Both the position numbers and the translations under genes were made by a program. DNA of 64,000 bases, taken from positions 46,373,001 to 46,437,000 of the forward strand of contig BRKX01000009.1 in assembly GCA_026008535.1 (NCBI GenBank), read 5' to 3'. The stretch comes from Perilla frutescens (lineage: Eukaryota; Streptophyta; Magnoliopsida; Lamiales; Lamiaceae). How positions within the stretch are numbered: position 1 is the first letter of the stretch; every line of letters begins with the position of its first letter. Below are positions 49,001 to 59,957 of this stretch, in pieces. The notes below the pieces were generated by a model. That model was not told the DNA's origin. It made no database searches and was given only the letters and a program-made list of their open reading frames with translations.

Positions 49001-49834
49001 TAAGCTGTGGCTTAACCTTCCTGCAAGAGCCAACAAAAGGGTTGTTTTTCCACATGATGGTGGTCCTAATAGAAGTGTCATCCTACTCATCACCAAATGA
49101 AAACAAGCATGAATATTAGGATCAATGTAAAATTAGCTATGATCAAATTCATATGTATAATTAGTTGATTTCCCACCATATATATTTATACATAAAACAC
49201 ACACCTGGAAGGTTTTATGATCCCAGAAGTGTGCTTTAATGTCTGAAGTTTTGTTCTCTCGGCCAGCTTTATCCCAAAGCAACTCAAAGCCGTCTCTGCA
49301 ATGTTACGAGCAGCATTTGGCAATGTAGGCAGAGCTCTTTCACCAACAAAACAATCAGCCTCAACAGTTAAGTTCTCAAACCTCACTTCTACACTAGCAA
49401 GTTCAATTCCTGCTCTACAAAATAAAATCAAGAATGAGATAGAGATCAAACTATAAACTTTGAAGGATGTTAACTACTGATTATGCAGTTACAACTCACT
49501 CATCAATTCGACTTCTAATTTTCCTCAAGAACTTCTCATGATCTTCCTCAGCAACCTTGAGAACCCTCGCAAAGAACTCTTGACTGTCGTGTGTATCGAG
49601 CTTTTCCACATCCACTAACCGGTGCACCACATTTTTGCTACACTCAGTCTCCACCAAAGATGTGAGGATAGATGCTCGTAGCCTGTCATAGGTTGGGAAC
49701 TTCTCTAAGGCACCCCATATTAAGGCCTCTTCACCATCCTCATCTAGAGTGCTCTGCCTCAGCATTGCTTTAGATAACACATCTTCTGTGCCCCGGTTTT
49801 CCCCACTCGTATCAGCGTTCATACCATTCCTCAT
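43048..49834 (-). CDS. Full-size PDR-type ABC transporter, ABCG subfamily
   Basis: Twenty-two exons (high to low): 49834-49500, 49414-49205, 49082-48998, 48896-48737, 48658-48582, 48486-48433, 48321-48231, 47953-47652, 47488-46890, 46586-46426, 46276-46167, 46083-45930, 45852-45721, 45637-45516, 45423-45091, 44998-44708, 44625-44542, 44470-44337, 44256-44029, 43927-43756, 43664-43410, 43320-43048. Phases close to 1453 aa, the normal PDR length. Order NBD-TMD-NBD-TMD. NBD1 has Walker A GPPSCGKT (188-195), signature GISGGQKKR (326-334) and Walker B LFMDE (348-352). NBD2 has GVSGAGKTT (896-904), the degenerate signature GLSTEQRKR (about 1002-1010) and IFMDEPTSGLD (about 1024-1034). The first Walker A has Cys before Gly-Lys, as usual in PDRs. 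It pumps lipophilic compounds or hormones across the plasma membrane using ATP; the substrate cannot be read from sequence. It resembles the ABCG29/PDR1 to ABCG36 group. All introns are GT-AG except intron 15, which is GC-AG (GCAAGA donor at 45090). Confidence 0.96.
46644..46717. repeat. (AC)n and (GC)n runs in intron 9 of the ABCG gene
   Basis: A (CA)n run (about 46644-46660) and an alternating GC run (about 46703-46717) lie in the intron at 46587-46889. Alternating purine-pyrimidine DNA of this kind can adopt Z-form. No effect on splicing is evident from the borders. Confidence 0.85.
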
Positions 49835-51376
49835 TCTCCTTCTCGAAGCTTCTCAATGCCGCGCAATGCTAACTCAATCTATGCTGCAATGCAGAGGAGA
49901 ATTAGCCAAGGTTATTAAAAGCGTGCATGATTGAGATGAAGTTGCATGCTGCTGTTCGAAGGTCACTTTCTTTCTTTTGAGCATACATTTTATAATAAGA
50001 AGATAATAAGATGCCTGTTTCATTCCATCCATGATTGAAATAAATATAGTTAATGAGAGAATATCTCATTCCCTACATGAAATGACACATGCTATATAAT
50101 TATATCCTATGGTGAATAAACTCAAGATTTTTGTTTTATTAATTATTTGTCATCACTGGTTAGTACAGACAATGATTTTCTGAAATATTAACATGCAGAG
50201 AAATACCATATCCTATATAATAATATATGTCATCACTTGCAATGGAAGATTGTGATAATAAATCTTGGTTTCTGAAAGGTTGCTTGTCTAAAGCCAATAT
50301 AACATTTTCACAATCTGCTACTGTTTAGCAGTCATATCAAGCCACTAGACCTCTGAAATGAGTGAATCTTTTTTTTTTCTTTTTTTTTTTTGTGGTAATT
50401 ATTCTAGCAAGCCACTAGTGAGTAGACCAAGTTATATTTTCTTTTCTTTTCTTTTAAAAAAACGCTATATTTTGTTTATAGAGGTGACAGCAGTTTTTTC
50501 TGTCCTGATCTGAGGAATGGTGGTTGGGTCAAGAGCCCTTATCCATGAAAATGAAAAAGAGGCCATTTGGAGAGAGAGAGAGAGAGTTTTGCTGATTAGT
50601 CAGTTAGAAATGTACTACAACGTATACATGAAAACAACCTAAGATATATAGTGAAACACACATGATTTTATTTTAGCAGAAACAATGAGAACTTATGGCA
50701 GTGAATTGAAAGAGATGAAATCTACTTACAGTTTGGAAGAATGAAGAAAGACGTTATTGCTATCTCTACTCTCTAGCTATATTTTCCATGTACCTGCTAA
50801 TCCTGGGATTTTAATATTTTCTTTTGGATTCCTTCACTACCAACCAACGAATGTGTTCCATCTTCTATTCCAACATCATAAATATACGCGCTACTTAATT
50901 ATTATGAAAAAATCATTAATATAATTAGTTAATTTGTGTTCGTAATGCTGTAATAGGAGATGGAAATTAATGCTTTCAGAGGTAATAATGGGGATAGCCA
51001 GACAATTGATAAGCCTTGCATGTTAAAAAGAAATTTGAATTTCTAACCAAAAATATGATTATATGCATATATTTGACATAAATATTGTTATTATGATCTT
51101 TCTCGTTTGGCTTGGGGTGGTATAATTGCTGGATGATTAAAAATATATGTCACCCAAGATGGTAATAAAAATAAATTGCAACAATTCCAACCCTATATAT
51201 TCTCAATATGTCAAATTAACAACCACCAATCAACATCATACATGTGATGTAAATCTCAAGTAAAATCACGCAGAATATACATTGTATGATAACTTAATGA
51301 TATTTGATAAAAATAACTTCTGTGATCCCCACTTGGGCCAACTGATTAAATTAATAAAATAGCATATCTCTTTTAA

Positions 51377-51425
<49 letters not shown>

Positions 51426-51503
51426 GATATATCTGATTCATATAGGAGTAAGAGTTTGATTTATTCGGAGCTTCTCGTTTTCCTAGTTGGTTATCTGACA
51501 TAT
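49835..51503. other. Upstream region of the ABCG gene
   Basis: The bases just before the ATG are purine-rich leader. Farther out are poly-T/CT tracts (50360-50460), a (GA)n run (about 50570-50587) and a (TAA)n run (51376-51424). A 5' UTR intron is possible because CTTACAGTTTGGAAG at about 50727 resembles a donor region on the minus strand, but this is not established. No other gene is seen. Confidence 0.5.
51376..51424. repeat. (TAA)n microsatellite
   Basis: About 16 uninterrupted AAT/TAA units, 80 bp left of the first Mutator-like element. Confidence 0.9.
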
Positions 51504-51599
51504 ATTGTAAATCGCAAAAAATCTTGTGTATAAGGTGTATGAGTCGGCCCATTAGACGGTCCCGACCCGCTCTGACCTGACCCACCTCCACGATCCGGA

Positions 51600-51608
51600 T
51601 TATAAATA
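51600..51608 (+). promoter_or_regulatory. TATA-like promoter inside the left end of element 1
   Basis: ATTATAAATAGC is followed within about 60-120 bases by a CT-rich leader (51660-51990) and then GT-rich sequence at 52026 that could start an intron. The layout looks like a plant promoter plus 5' UTR carried by the transposon. Whether it is active is unknown. Confidence 0.5.
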
Positions 51609-52393
51609 GCTTCAGAGACCCAGTTTTCTCATATTTTCCCCCTTTTGTAATTTATGAACCCTAGCCGCATACTCTTTCTCTCCCCTTCTCTCTCTCAATA
51701 TTTCTGATTTTTCGATCAAATCCACGCCCCGTCATTGATTAGCACTTCGTCACCGGTGTTTTGAAGCATTCCTTCATGCTCCTGTGTCACACTTAAGATT
51801 TCTGTAAACCAACCATTCAATCGTCTGTCTTTCTCTATCTCGATATAGTTTTAGATTTTCTGATTGTATCTTCTCTTACGGCTGATTCATCGCTTCTCAG
51901 TCGGAGATTTAATCTTCTCTTGCTCCGCTTCTCTTCGTCTCTCGATCCGTCTAGTTTTTATCCATCTCTCTATCGATCTCGACCTCTCTTCGGGTTTTCC
52001 GTTTCATTGTGTTTCAGTATATTCAGGTAATTGTTGATTTTATTTTTTCTTTTGTTGAAATCATGTTCGGTTGCTGTAAAAAGTTTATTGCTAGGGTTAT
52101 GTGATTTTTTTTCCATTTTATTTGTGTTTTTATGAAAAAAAAATCTGTATTTATTCGTAGATGTTCAATTATGTGTTTTAATGTAAAATTATATGATTAT
52201 TGTTAAGTATTTTGTTGAGTATCATTTTATATTTTTATTTTGTTAAGTATCATTTGTGATGCTTAGGAGTACCAATTGAAGTAGAAATGGGTACCAATTG
52301 GAGTATCAATGTTATTGATGATTAGTACCAGATTAGATACTTGATTAGTATCAATGTTATGATTCGTGAGAGGTAATCCACCACTTAGATATC

Positions 52394-52496
52394 ATGAAGC
52401 ATTCAAGTGTGGAAGACTATGCTTACTGGCAGTTGTCATGCTTTGTTTGTAAGTGTTTATCAATTGCATGTTTTATGTTTGTTTCATTTTTTATCG

Positions 52497-52543
<47 letters not shown>

Positions 52544-52705
52544 GTTGATAACTTATCTATATTCTTTTTCTTGGATAGTGTAATGAGTTTGCTGTTTTCT
52601 TTGAGGAGATAAATCATTCAAAAGCCTCAGAGTTGAGGTCATATGAGGTGGCTAATGTGGAGTTTAGATGGAACAACAAAGTGGTGGATTTGCTAAGTCT
52701 GTAAT
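52394..52705 (+). pseudogene. Short chimeric ORF in element 1, unassigned
   Basis: An open stretch starts MKHSSVEDYAYWQLSCF at 52394. After a (TA)n-containing gap (52499-52539) another open stretch reads FAVFFEEINHSKASELRSYE then VANVEFRWNNKVVDLLSL, stopping at 52703-52705. The second stretch is protein-like, and a splice acceptor near 52568-52586 would be needed to join them. I do not recognise the family. It may be another captured gene piece driven by the element's left promoter. Confidence 0.35.
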
Positions 52706-54028
52706 TGCATTCATGAGCAGGAAGAAAAAGTGATTGATAATTCTATATTTATTTTTGGATACTTTGTGGTGTTATTTCTTGATTTTTGAATATTTGATAC
52801 ATTTGAACAATACTTTGGTATGTTTTGTGGTATGTTTTGATTTGGTGGTTTGGATTTGTTATATGTGGGTAGTTGATTATGGTTGGAACATAAAGTTGTT
52901 TATAATGTTGGAGATGATTGGATGGGATAAAATAATGTTCTTGAGTTATTTGTGGTATGTGTGATAGTGAATGGATGTTTTGAATTATTTATTTTGAATC
53001 AATGGAATGGTGGTTAGTATTATTTTATTTTAAATTTTGTATCATTTAAGATGCTATTTTGTGGAATAAATTTTGTATAAAGTATACTGATTATTTTGAA
53101 TTTTGTCCTTTCAATAACTACCATAACCTGTATCAAGGGAGACCCATATTTATTTTCAGAAAGAATAGTAGTATCAATTGGTAAGTTATGAAGTATCAAA
53201 TGTTCAATAAAAAGTAACTATTTATTCGATGTGAATGTATCATTTGATATACATAATTTGATTTCAACGAAAGACAAATTTATTTTCAAAAATGATATTA
53301 ATATCATTTGTGAAGTTATAAAGTATCACATTTAAAAAAAAGGTTAAATTCTAAAGAGTATCATTTAGTCGGTGTAAATGTATCAATTGACATACAAAAA
53401 TATACTGATTAAGAATCAAATGTAATATTATTTTAAAAGGCATAAGAATGTATCATGTCTCCCCCAATGAGTATATGTTTCTTTTGATATGGAAAAATAA
53501 AAAAAAAAACTGAAAATAAATTTCATAAATTAATGTCTAAGAAATGAAATTACATCATAATAGTATTCCAAAATTATAAATTTGTTACATAATAAAATCC
53601 CATTAATATTTTGATGCAAATTTAACTCTTAAACTATCCTAAGATAAATTTTAAAAATGGGGAATCTTCAATTCAAGAATCTGTAAAGTAAATTTAAGAA
53701 ATGAGTCAGAGCAAAGTAAATTTAAGAAATGAATCAGATAGATAGAAAAAGTACCATTTATTAAGTATGAAAGTGTCAATTGTGTTGAAGACAGGTATCA
53801 ACCTGATATCTAACTAAAACAAACGAGCTGCTTATTTCTAATTGTAAACGAGGTATCAAAGAAACCATTATGAATCCTCATTTTTCTAACTGTAAAGTAA
53901 AAGAATACATAAATCTACTAAGGATAAGATTTTAAGGTGCTCAGATATATCCTGAGGTGTAGAAGTAGGAAATTAAATACAAGACTGTTACAATAACCAA
54001 AACATCAAGACGACAAATTGTAACATAC

Positions 54029-54691
54029 CTTTATGTGATCACTAATAAGAATTATTCTCATCTCCGTCGAGAGCATCTTAATTTGTTCGATTTCATTTGC
54101 TATCACTGAGTGCTGGTACTCATCAATTACAATGACTTTACATTGTATGCTTCTCAATATCTCTAAATCCTGCATGGTTAATCCAAGTTAAAGCAACAAG
54201 TAATGAACCACAACATGCTTCATTAATAATTTTCCAATACATTGAAGACCAAATAAAAATGCTATGACAACAAAAAAAAAAAACTTGAACTTGTACATAT
54301 TGAGGAAGGTAATTAAGAAGAAAAACCATATAAAATGAATATGTTCTGATTTTCGGGACACCTAACACCGATCAGATGGCAAGCCAGTGAAGCCACTGAC
54401 ATCTAGACATGAATTGGAGTGGTGAAGTGATCTCCATACCTTTAAAACAATTTCTACAGAAGATGGGATTACTTGGACCATCATGCAACCTCCTCTATCA
54501 TAAAATTCTGATGCTCTAATATACTTCTTGGTTTCGCTGCTTCCACTATATACAACTAAATTGAAGGACAGTAGCAATCATTTAAAATCTGCTTCCCATC
54601 TAGAAAATGCATCAGAGGTTGTGACAATAAGAAAAGACTTATGAGTTTCAATCATTGAATGAAGACAAACAATAGCAGTTGTTGTTCGTTC
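54029..54691 (-). pseudogene. Captured SNF2-helicase fragment, MOM1/CHD3-like
   Basis: Two exons survive. Exon A (about 54691-54440) reads RTTTAIVCLHSMIETHKSFL, then IVTTSDAFSRWEADFK, a TGA stop at 54580-54578, then LLLSFNLVVYSGSSETKKYI and a VQVIPSSVEIVLK end at a GT donor. Exon B (54169-54029, 47 codons, CAG acceptor and GTATGT donor) reads SIQCKVIVIDEYQHSVIANE then EQIKMLSTEMRIILISDHIK. This is the Ia to motif II part of an SNF2 ATPase, and the VIVIDEYQ and EQIKMLSTEMR wording fits the plant MOM1/CHD3 group. Helicase motif I and everything C-terminal are missing. The in-frame stop and truncation show it is non-functional as an ATPase. It is enclosed by the transposon's 9-bp target duplications. 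Confidence 0.72.
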
Positions 54692-55800
54692 TTGCAATTA
54701 ATAACATCAATTAGAAAAATATGGATTCCAGATTACAAAAACATCATTCTCAACAACTAAACTTATCTAAGTATATCGCTTCCCCTGACAGCAAGCAATA
54801 AGGGCAAACGTCCAAGTCTAATTTTCAAATTCCCAACAAAAATCCCCCGAAATACTCAATTGTTAGAACACATAAATTAATTTCACAACTGCAATCCACA
54901 CAATTGAATATATATGATTGAATTCTAGAAACTCACTTTCAAATTATCGAACTGTAGAAAAAAGGAATCAAAATTGAATTTCTTCAACATCGAAGATGAT
55001 ATCGCCGTCATAAGCTTCTGGCGCGGTGGTCGTGAGCTGCCAGCGCGGTGGTGATGGTGGCGGCGTTCCCGAGAGGTAAGCTCCTCTCTCTTGCCTCCGT
55101 CTCTCAGCAGCGAGTTCTCCTCTCTCTTTCTCGCATTTCTGATTTTCTCCACTTTTTTTTATTTGGACTCCTAATTAGAACTGGATTGATCTGGTTAATG
55201 GGCCGACCCGTCTGATGGGCCGGCCCATCAGTCTCCTACATAGGAGAGCAGCCCATTGTAAATTTATCATATTGTTTTCCTTTGAAAAAAGGGGTGGACT
55301 TGCATGCAGCAGGTCTCATATATGGTACTTCAGACGGGCCGGCCCAATACAATTCGGATCCAGCCCAATAGAATTCAGACCCAACCCTAGTCTAAAAAAA
55401 ATAAAATTATAACTCAAGCCCAAAAGAAAAAATCAGAAGCGAAGCTCAACATCGGCCAGCATCCTTCACGCCTCATCTCTCGCGATCGCGGAGACCGTCG
55501 TCGCTGCCGTGAACCTTCGCATCATCACCGCCGATAACCTTCACACCGACTTCAAATATCACATCATTTCCATCGGTTAGGGTTTGCAGCCACAACAAAG
55601 AATGAGTCGACGCCACCATTAAGGAATCACAAAGCTAAACTCTATCAAAATTTCATCTCAAAATCTGAATTGGATCTGGATTTATCCAAATTGAGGTAAA
55701 ATCAACTTTGATAACATCATTGGAGTTGCTTTTATAGAATTTGAGTTGAAAATCTGATTTTTTATTTTTCTTTTTGGATTAAAGGTTAGGATAAAAAAAA

Positions 55801-55884
55801 ATGGATGAACAAGCTATAACCATAGATGAAAATTCTGCGGATGAGCATGAAGATTGTATTGCTGAAAAGGAGAAGAGTAAATAA
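55801..55884 (+). other. Small acidic ORF (27 aa) in element 2
   Basis: ATG at 55801 opens MDEQAITIDENSADEHEDCI then AEKEKSK before TAA. The bases AAGA/GTAAAT near the end could be a splice donor, so it may be a first exon rather than a complete ORF. It follows the + strand leader at 55430-55780. No homology is recognised. Confidence 0.35.
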
Positions 55885-56044
55885 ATCTTAATTTTTATTT
55901 TAAAACTTAATATACGAAAATTTGTTTAATACCCAATCTGAATTTTTTGCATTTTTGATGCAATTGTGGCAGATAATGAATTAGAAATAGTTATGATCAC
56001 AATGTGCTTGTCAAAATGTCTGAATGAGGGTGGCTTTGACTTGG

Positions 56045-56560
56045 AGTACCATTTATATATTCCTTTGAGGCCACCTTGAGACATTCTGTTCCAGTATCTG
56101 CTATCCGTTTTGCATTTCTCGAAGAAATCAGCTATTTTGCTGCTCGACTCATCACCGTTGTTGGGATCAATGTGGAAGCCTGAGACCCCATCAACTATGA
56201 TCTCTACTAGCCCTCCTTGATTGGTTGCAAATGTGGGCAGCCCACAGTTCATGGCTTTGATCACTGTCTGGCCGAAGGCTTCGTACAATGCAGGCTGCAC
56301 GAAAGACCCCTTCGTGTCTGCAATGTAGCGGTATAGCTCACTGTTGCGGTATCTATCAGTTTGAGCTGCTATCCATCTTAGCTGGCCCTTGAGTTGGTAT
56401 TTCTCGATCAGGGCGTGCATCTTCTTGATCTCTGCCATTTCTTCTCTGTCTTTCGACTTGGATGGATCAAAGAATCCACCTACAATGATGGGGTTTACTA
56501 AGTTTCTGAGCCTTTTGTTCTTTCCATACCATTCTGTTAATTCTGTAATGTTCTTGATAC
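56045..56560 (-). pseudogene. Captured sucrose synthase fragment
   Basis: It begins after an AATTACAG acceptor at 56560 and reads IKNITELTEWYGKNKRLRNL, FFDPSKSKDREEMAEIKKMH, ALIEKYQLKGQLRWIAAQTD, RNSELYRYIADTKGSFVQPA, GLPTFATNQGG and SGFHIDPNNGDES, ending near CKTDSRYWNRMSQGGLKGIY. This is the C-terminal glycosyltransferase (GT-B) lobe of sucrose synthase, closest in wording to the SUS5-7 group. Homology stops at about 56045 and the frame runs on into unrelated DNA. In the E-x7-E catalytic motif the first Glu (56282-56280) is kept but the second is Lys (56258-56256), and the neighbouring Leu is Gln. The N-terminal domains are absent. It is a non-functional capture inside a transposon. Confidence 0.88.
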
Positions 56561-59277
56561 CTGTAATTCAGTTGGATGAGTTTGGATCCAAAACTTCCAA
56601 CCCTCGATTGTTTTAGATTAATTTTAGGTTGATACCTGTTTTTATCATACTTGATACTTTTTTTCTTCCCACATGGTACTTTTTTTTGTATCAGACATAT
56701 TTTGCTTTGCTTTAAAATTCTTGGAATCATGATTGTTTTAGATTAATCTAAAGTTGATACCCGTCTTTATCGAATTTGATACTTTTTTTCTTACCACGTG
56801 ATACTTTTTCTTGTATCAACTCATGTTTTGCTTTAATTAGATTTTTTATCGCAGTTGATACTTTTTTTCTTACCACATGGTACTTTTTATTGTATCAAAC
56901 TCATTTTTTGCTTCGATTAGATTTTTTACTGTTGGGATTTTTTTTCCACGTACAAGGATTTGGTGATCATTCATTTATGATAGTTTCGTTTAATTCTTTA
57001 AAAAAATACATACAACATAAAAAGATTACAAAAAAGATAAAAAAAAATGGTACTCTTTCATTTATCGCATGATACGTTTATGCTCTGTACGTTATACTAT
57101 TATTATATCTAAATAAGAACCAGATTTCTTTAAAATCAGGTTATGAATGATCATTAAATAACTAATTTACAACTAAAGTTAAAGCAAAAATATTTCTGAA
57201 ACACACGATAATTTTTTGTTGAGCATATAGTGTGAACAAAGTTACATGTTCATTGGTACCTCATTTCACATTAGGTGATACTTTTTATATGCTTAATATA
57301 ATATGAGCAAAAAAAAATACAATAAACTGTAGCATAAACAAAGCTCATTTTCTAATGATAAAAAAACATGGACAAAATATATAATAACATCATTCTTAAA
57401 ACATTCCAGACATCCCATCTATTCGTGATTTCAGAAAGCCTCTTAACATATCCAACAAACTGTATCATCAAGCTATTACAAAAAATAAAATATTTCCTCT
57501 TTCTGCCAAACACCAACAACACCAAAAATCAAAGATCAAGTTTAACCATAAGATCAATGTATTTGTCATCCCACAACATCCCACCAAAAAACATCATTCA
57601 ATCACAAATATCATCATTTCTTCTTCTTGTTCATGAAGTCCAACACAGATTGGTGAACTTCAAAACTCAAGTCGTTCGTGCCTGAAAGTAAAATCCGAGC
57701 ACAATACAATGCCCGTAACTTTCTTCTACCAGATGACTGCAAAAAGAAAGTTCAAACATTTCAATAAGCAAAAAAAAAAACACATGAAGCATAAAAGAAA
57801 ACGAGTGTCTGGATTAAAATGCTGAACAAATCAGTGCACATTTCACCAATGAACACATGCAAAATCTTGAAAGAAAAAAGCATCCCCCCAAAACCAATAT
57901 CTTTTACAGCCTTTCGCTGCTTCTCCTTCAGTGACTGATAATATAATAGATTGAAGAAGGCCGGGATTTAAATACATAATCATTTCCACTGCAATAAAAA
58001 ATTCAAAGAAAAATGAAACATAATTCACAATTTGCAACATAAAGTACTAACTAAATGCATAAAAAGTACCACTGAAATCACATAAAGGTAGGAGTTCACA
58101 AAATAAATTACCTCATTATTTTTTAACAAAACATCCCAGTTCTCATAAATTTATCATACATATGCATGTATAAATTCATACCTAGGCAGCTTAAATTTTC
58201 ATAAAAATTTTGATACTTCTTTCATGCATGAAAGAGTACTTATACATGAATAAACTAATACTTATGCATGTATAAATTGATACCCATACACTTCAAAGAA
58301 AAAATAAACATAATTCACAATCTGCAAATCACAATAGTAACCTTCATACAATTTCTTTGACATAGTAAGACAATCGCATCCATAAACATCAAGCAATTTT
58401 TTACAACAAAACTCACACATAAAATATAAGCAAGTAAAACTCTAAGCAAAATACCCTAGAAAATAAACAATACAACCTGTAATCGCACCAGATTAACGAA
58501 GAAGCTGCAAAACAGGATCGAATGGATGATAACTTCAATTTGATTCAAACTGCGAATATAAAAAAAAACATAAAAATACTCAATAATTGAAGAACACATA
58601 ATATATATAAATTAACACCAAACCAAAAACATACACTCACCTTTGATGTCACCAGATTGAAGATGAAATCGGAAAAATCGGATATTAACTACTCTTCGAC
58701 AGAAACAACGGCGGAATCTGCAACAAATCTTCGCCGAAGTACCGATCTCCCTATTCTCGTGAAACTAGGTACAAGAATAATCGGAAATCTTCAGTGATGA
58801 ACAACGAGAAGTTTTTCAGGCCCAATTCTTACATCTAGGGTTTTGGAAAAAGAAGAAAATTGACCTGAAATCTCCGCCGCTAGCCCGCTATGCACAAACT
58901 AAGGTTACTAACCAGAAATCTTCAGCGATTCTTAGATCTAGGGTTTTGGAAAAGGAAGGAATTCCTCTCAAATCGCCGCCGCTAAACTAGGTTAGAAAGA
59001 AAGGAGAATGAAAATAAAAAGATGGAGTGAGTTTTTTTTTTATATATATGACGGGTCGGATAAAACCCGGATCCGACCCGTCTCACATAATGTTCTTTAC
59101 AACCAGCTGCACACAAGTTTTTGCGTTGAAAAAATATTCTACTCATAAACGTAATCAACTTAAAATCGCTAGTAAAATATATCACTTCCTTTAATTAGGG
59201 GACAATTTTTTTTAGCTTTTTGAAAAAAACTAGGATTTCTCTGGTGCACGGATAAATTCGTATCATATTAAAATTAT

Positions 59278-59948
59278 GAGAAGCTCTTGCGTACAATAGT
59301 TCTTATGTGCACCAAATATCAGATGGCGCGTGGCGCCCACGCGCACCCACACGCGCTGCGTGGGCGTCATGCGCCCGTCTATTTTTTATTTTTTTATTTT
59401 TTTTGGTGATTTTTTTTATTTTTATTTTTCGATTTTCTTTTTTTTCCCAACAAATAACATAATATAAAATTAGTGAACTCTAAACTTAAATTGAATTGAT
59501 ATAATTTGTTTGAAATAAATATAAATTTATACCATAAAATGAAATTAATAAATCCTAAAAAAACACAAAATAAAACCCTAAAAACAACCCCAAAAAATCC
59601 TAAAAAACACAAAATAAAACCCTAAACCCCCCCCCCCCCCCAAAAAAAAATCCTAAAAAACCTAAAAACACAAAATAAACCCTTAAAAACCCTAAAACAC
59701 ATAAAATGAACTTCTAAAAATACCCCCAAAAACCCCTAAAATAAGTGATAGACCCCTTAATATTTAATGATACAAGTGATACTTTTCGAATTTTGAGTGA
59801 TATTTTTTAATGTTACTGTTAATATTGATTTTACCGGTTTTTTTACGGGTTGACCCGCGTTGACCCGGGTCAAAGCGGGTGACCCACGAATTTGACCCGC
59901 CCGTCTGAAATAAGCCTTATATGCATCTTGTGCATGCAAGTATTTACC
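59278..59948. mobile_element. Mutator-like element 3, 671-bp non-autonomous
   Basis: Flanked by perfect 9-bp duplications TAAAATTAT at 59269-59277 and 59949-59957. Left end GAGAAGCTCTTGCGTACAAT; right end reversed GGTAAATACTTGCATGCACA. They share CTTGCRTRCA at the same distance from the tips, like element 2. It contains an imperfect GC-rich hairpin (about 59328-59375), a degenerate CCTAAAA/ACACAAAATAAAACCC repeat array (59555-59715), TGATAC words (about 59767-59785) and a GACCCG block before the right end. No coding capacity. Confidence 0.85.
59555..59715. repeat. Degenerate CCCTAAA-like minisatellite with a C15 run
   Basis: Units of about 30 bp built from CCTAAAAAACACAAAATAAA and ACCCTAAA repeat four or so times. 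A run of 15 C lies at 59627-59641. Partly telomere-like in wording, but no regular 7-bp array. Confidence 0.75.
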
Positions 59949-59957
59949 TAAAATTAT

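Larger units (their letters stand above)
51513..55254. mobile_element. Mutator-like element 1 (Pack-MULE type), 3742 bp
   Basis: It is flanked by perfect 9-bp duplications ATTGTAAAT at 51504-51512 and 55255-55263; nine is the Mutator target length. The left end starts CGCAAAAAATCTTGTGTATA. The right end, reversed, starts GGGCTGCTCTCCTATGTAGG. Both then reach a GGCCCAT..AGACGG..CGACCC block, so the termini are related but divergent. Just inside each end is a GC-rich, CT-rich leader pointing inward (TATAAATAG at about 51602 on +, and AGAGAGAGGAG at about 55100 on -). The interior is AT-rich with many GTATCA/TGATAC words. It carries a captured SNF2-helicase fragment and a short unassigned ORF, but no transposase. 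Confidence 0.85.
55291..59125. mobile_element. Mutator-like element 2 (Pack-MULE type), 3835 bp
   Basis: Flanked by perfect 9-bp duplications TTGAAAAAA at 55282-55290 and 59126-59134. Left end GGGGTGGACTTGCATGCAGC; right end reversed CGCAAAAACTTGTGTGCAGC. They align without gaps over about 23 bp, and both lead into an AGACGGG(C/T)CGG block as in element 1. Inward-pointing gene-like leaders occur at both ends (55430-55620 on +, about 58990-58690 on -). The inside has many GTATCA/TGATAC words (56630-57300, 58010-58280). Cargo: a sucrose synthase fragment and a short acidic ORF. It lies only 18 bp beyond the right target duplication of element 1. Confidence 0.87.

Noticed and set aside
59555..59715. 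Interstitial telomere
   Set aside because: CCCTAAA-like words occur, but within about 30-bp degenerate units rather than a 7-bp array, and all inside Mutator-like element 3.
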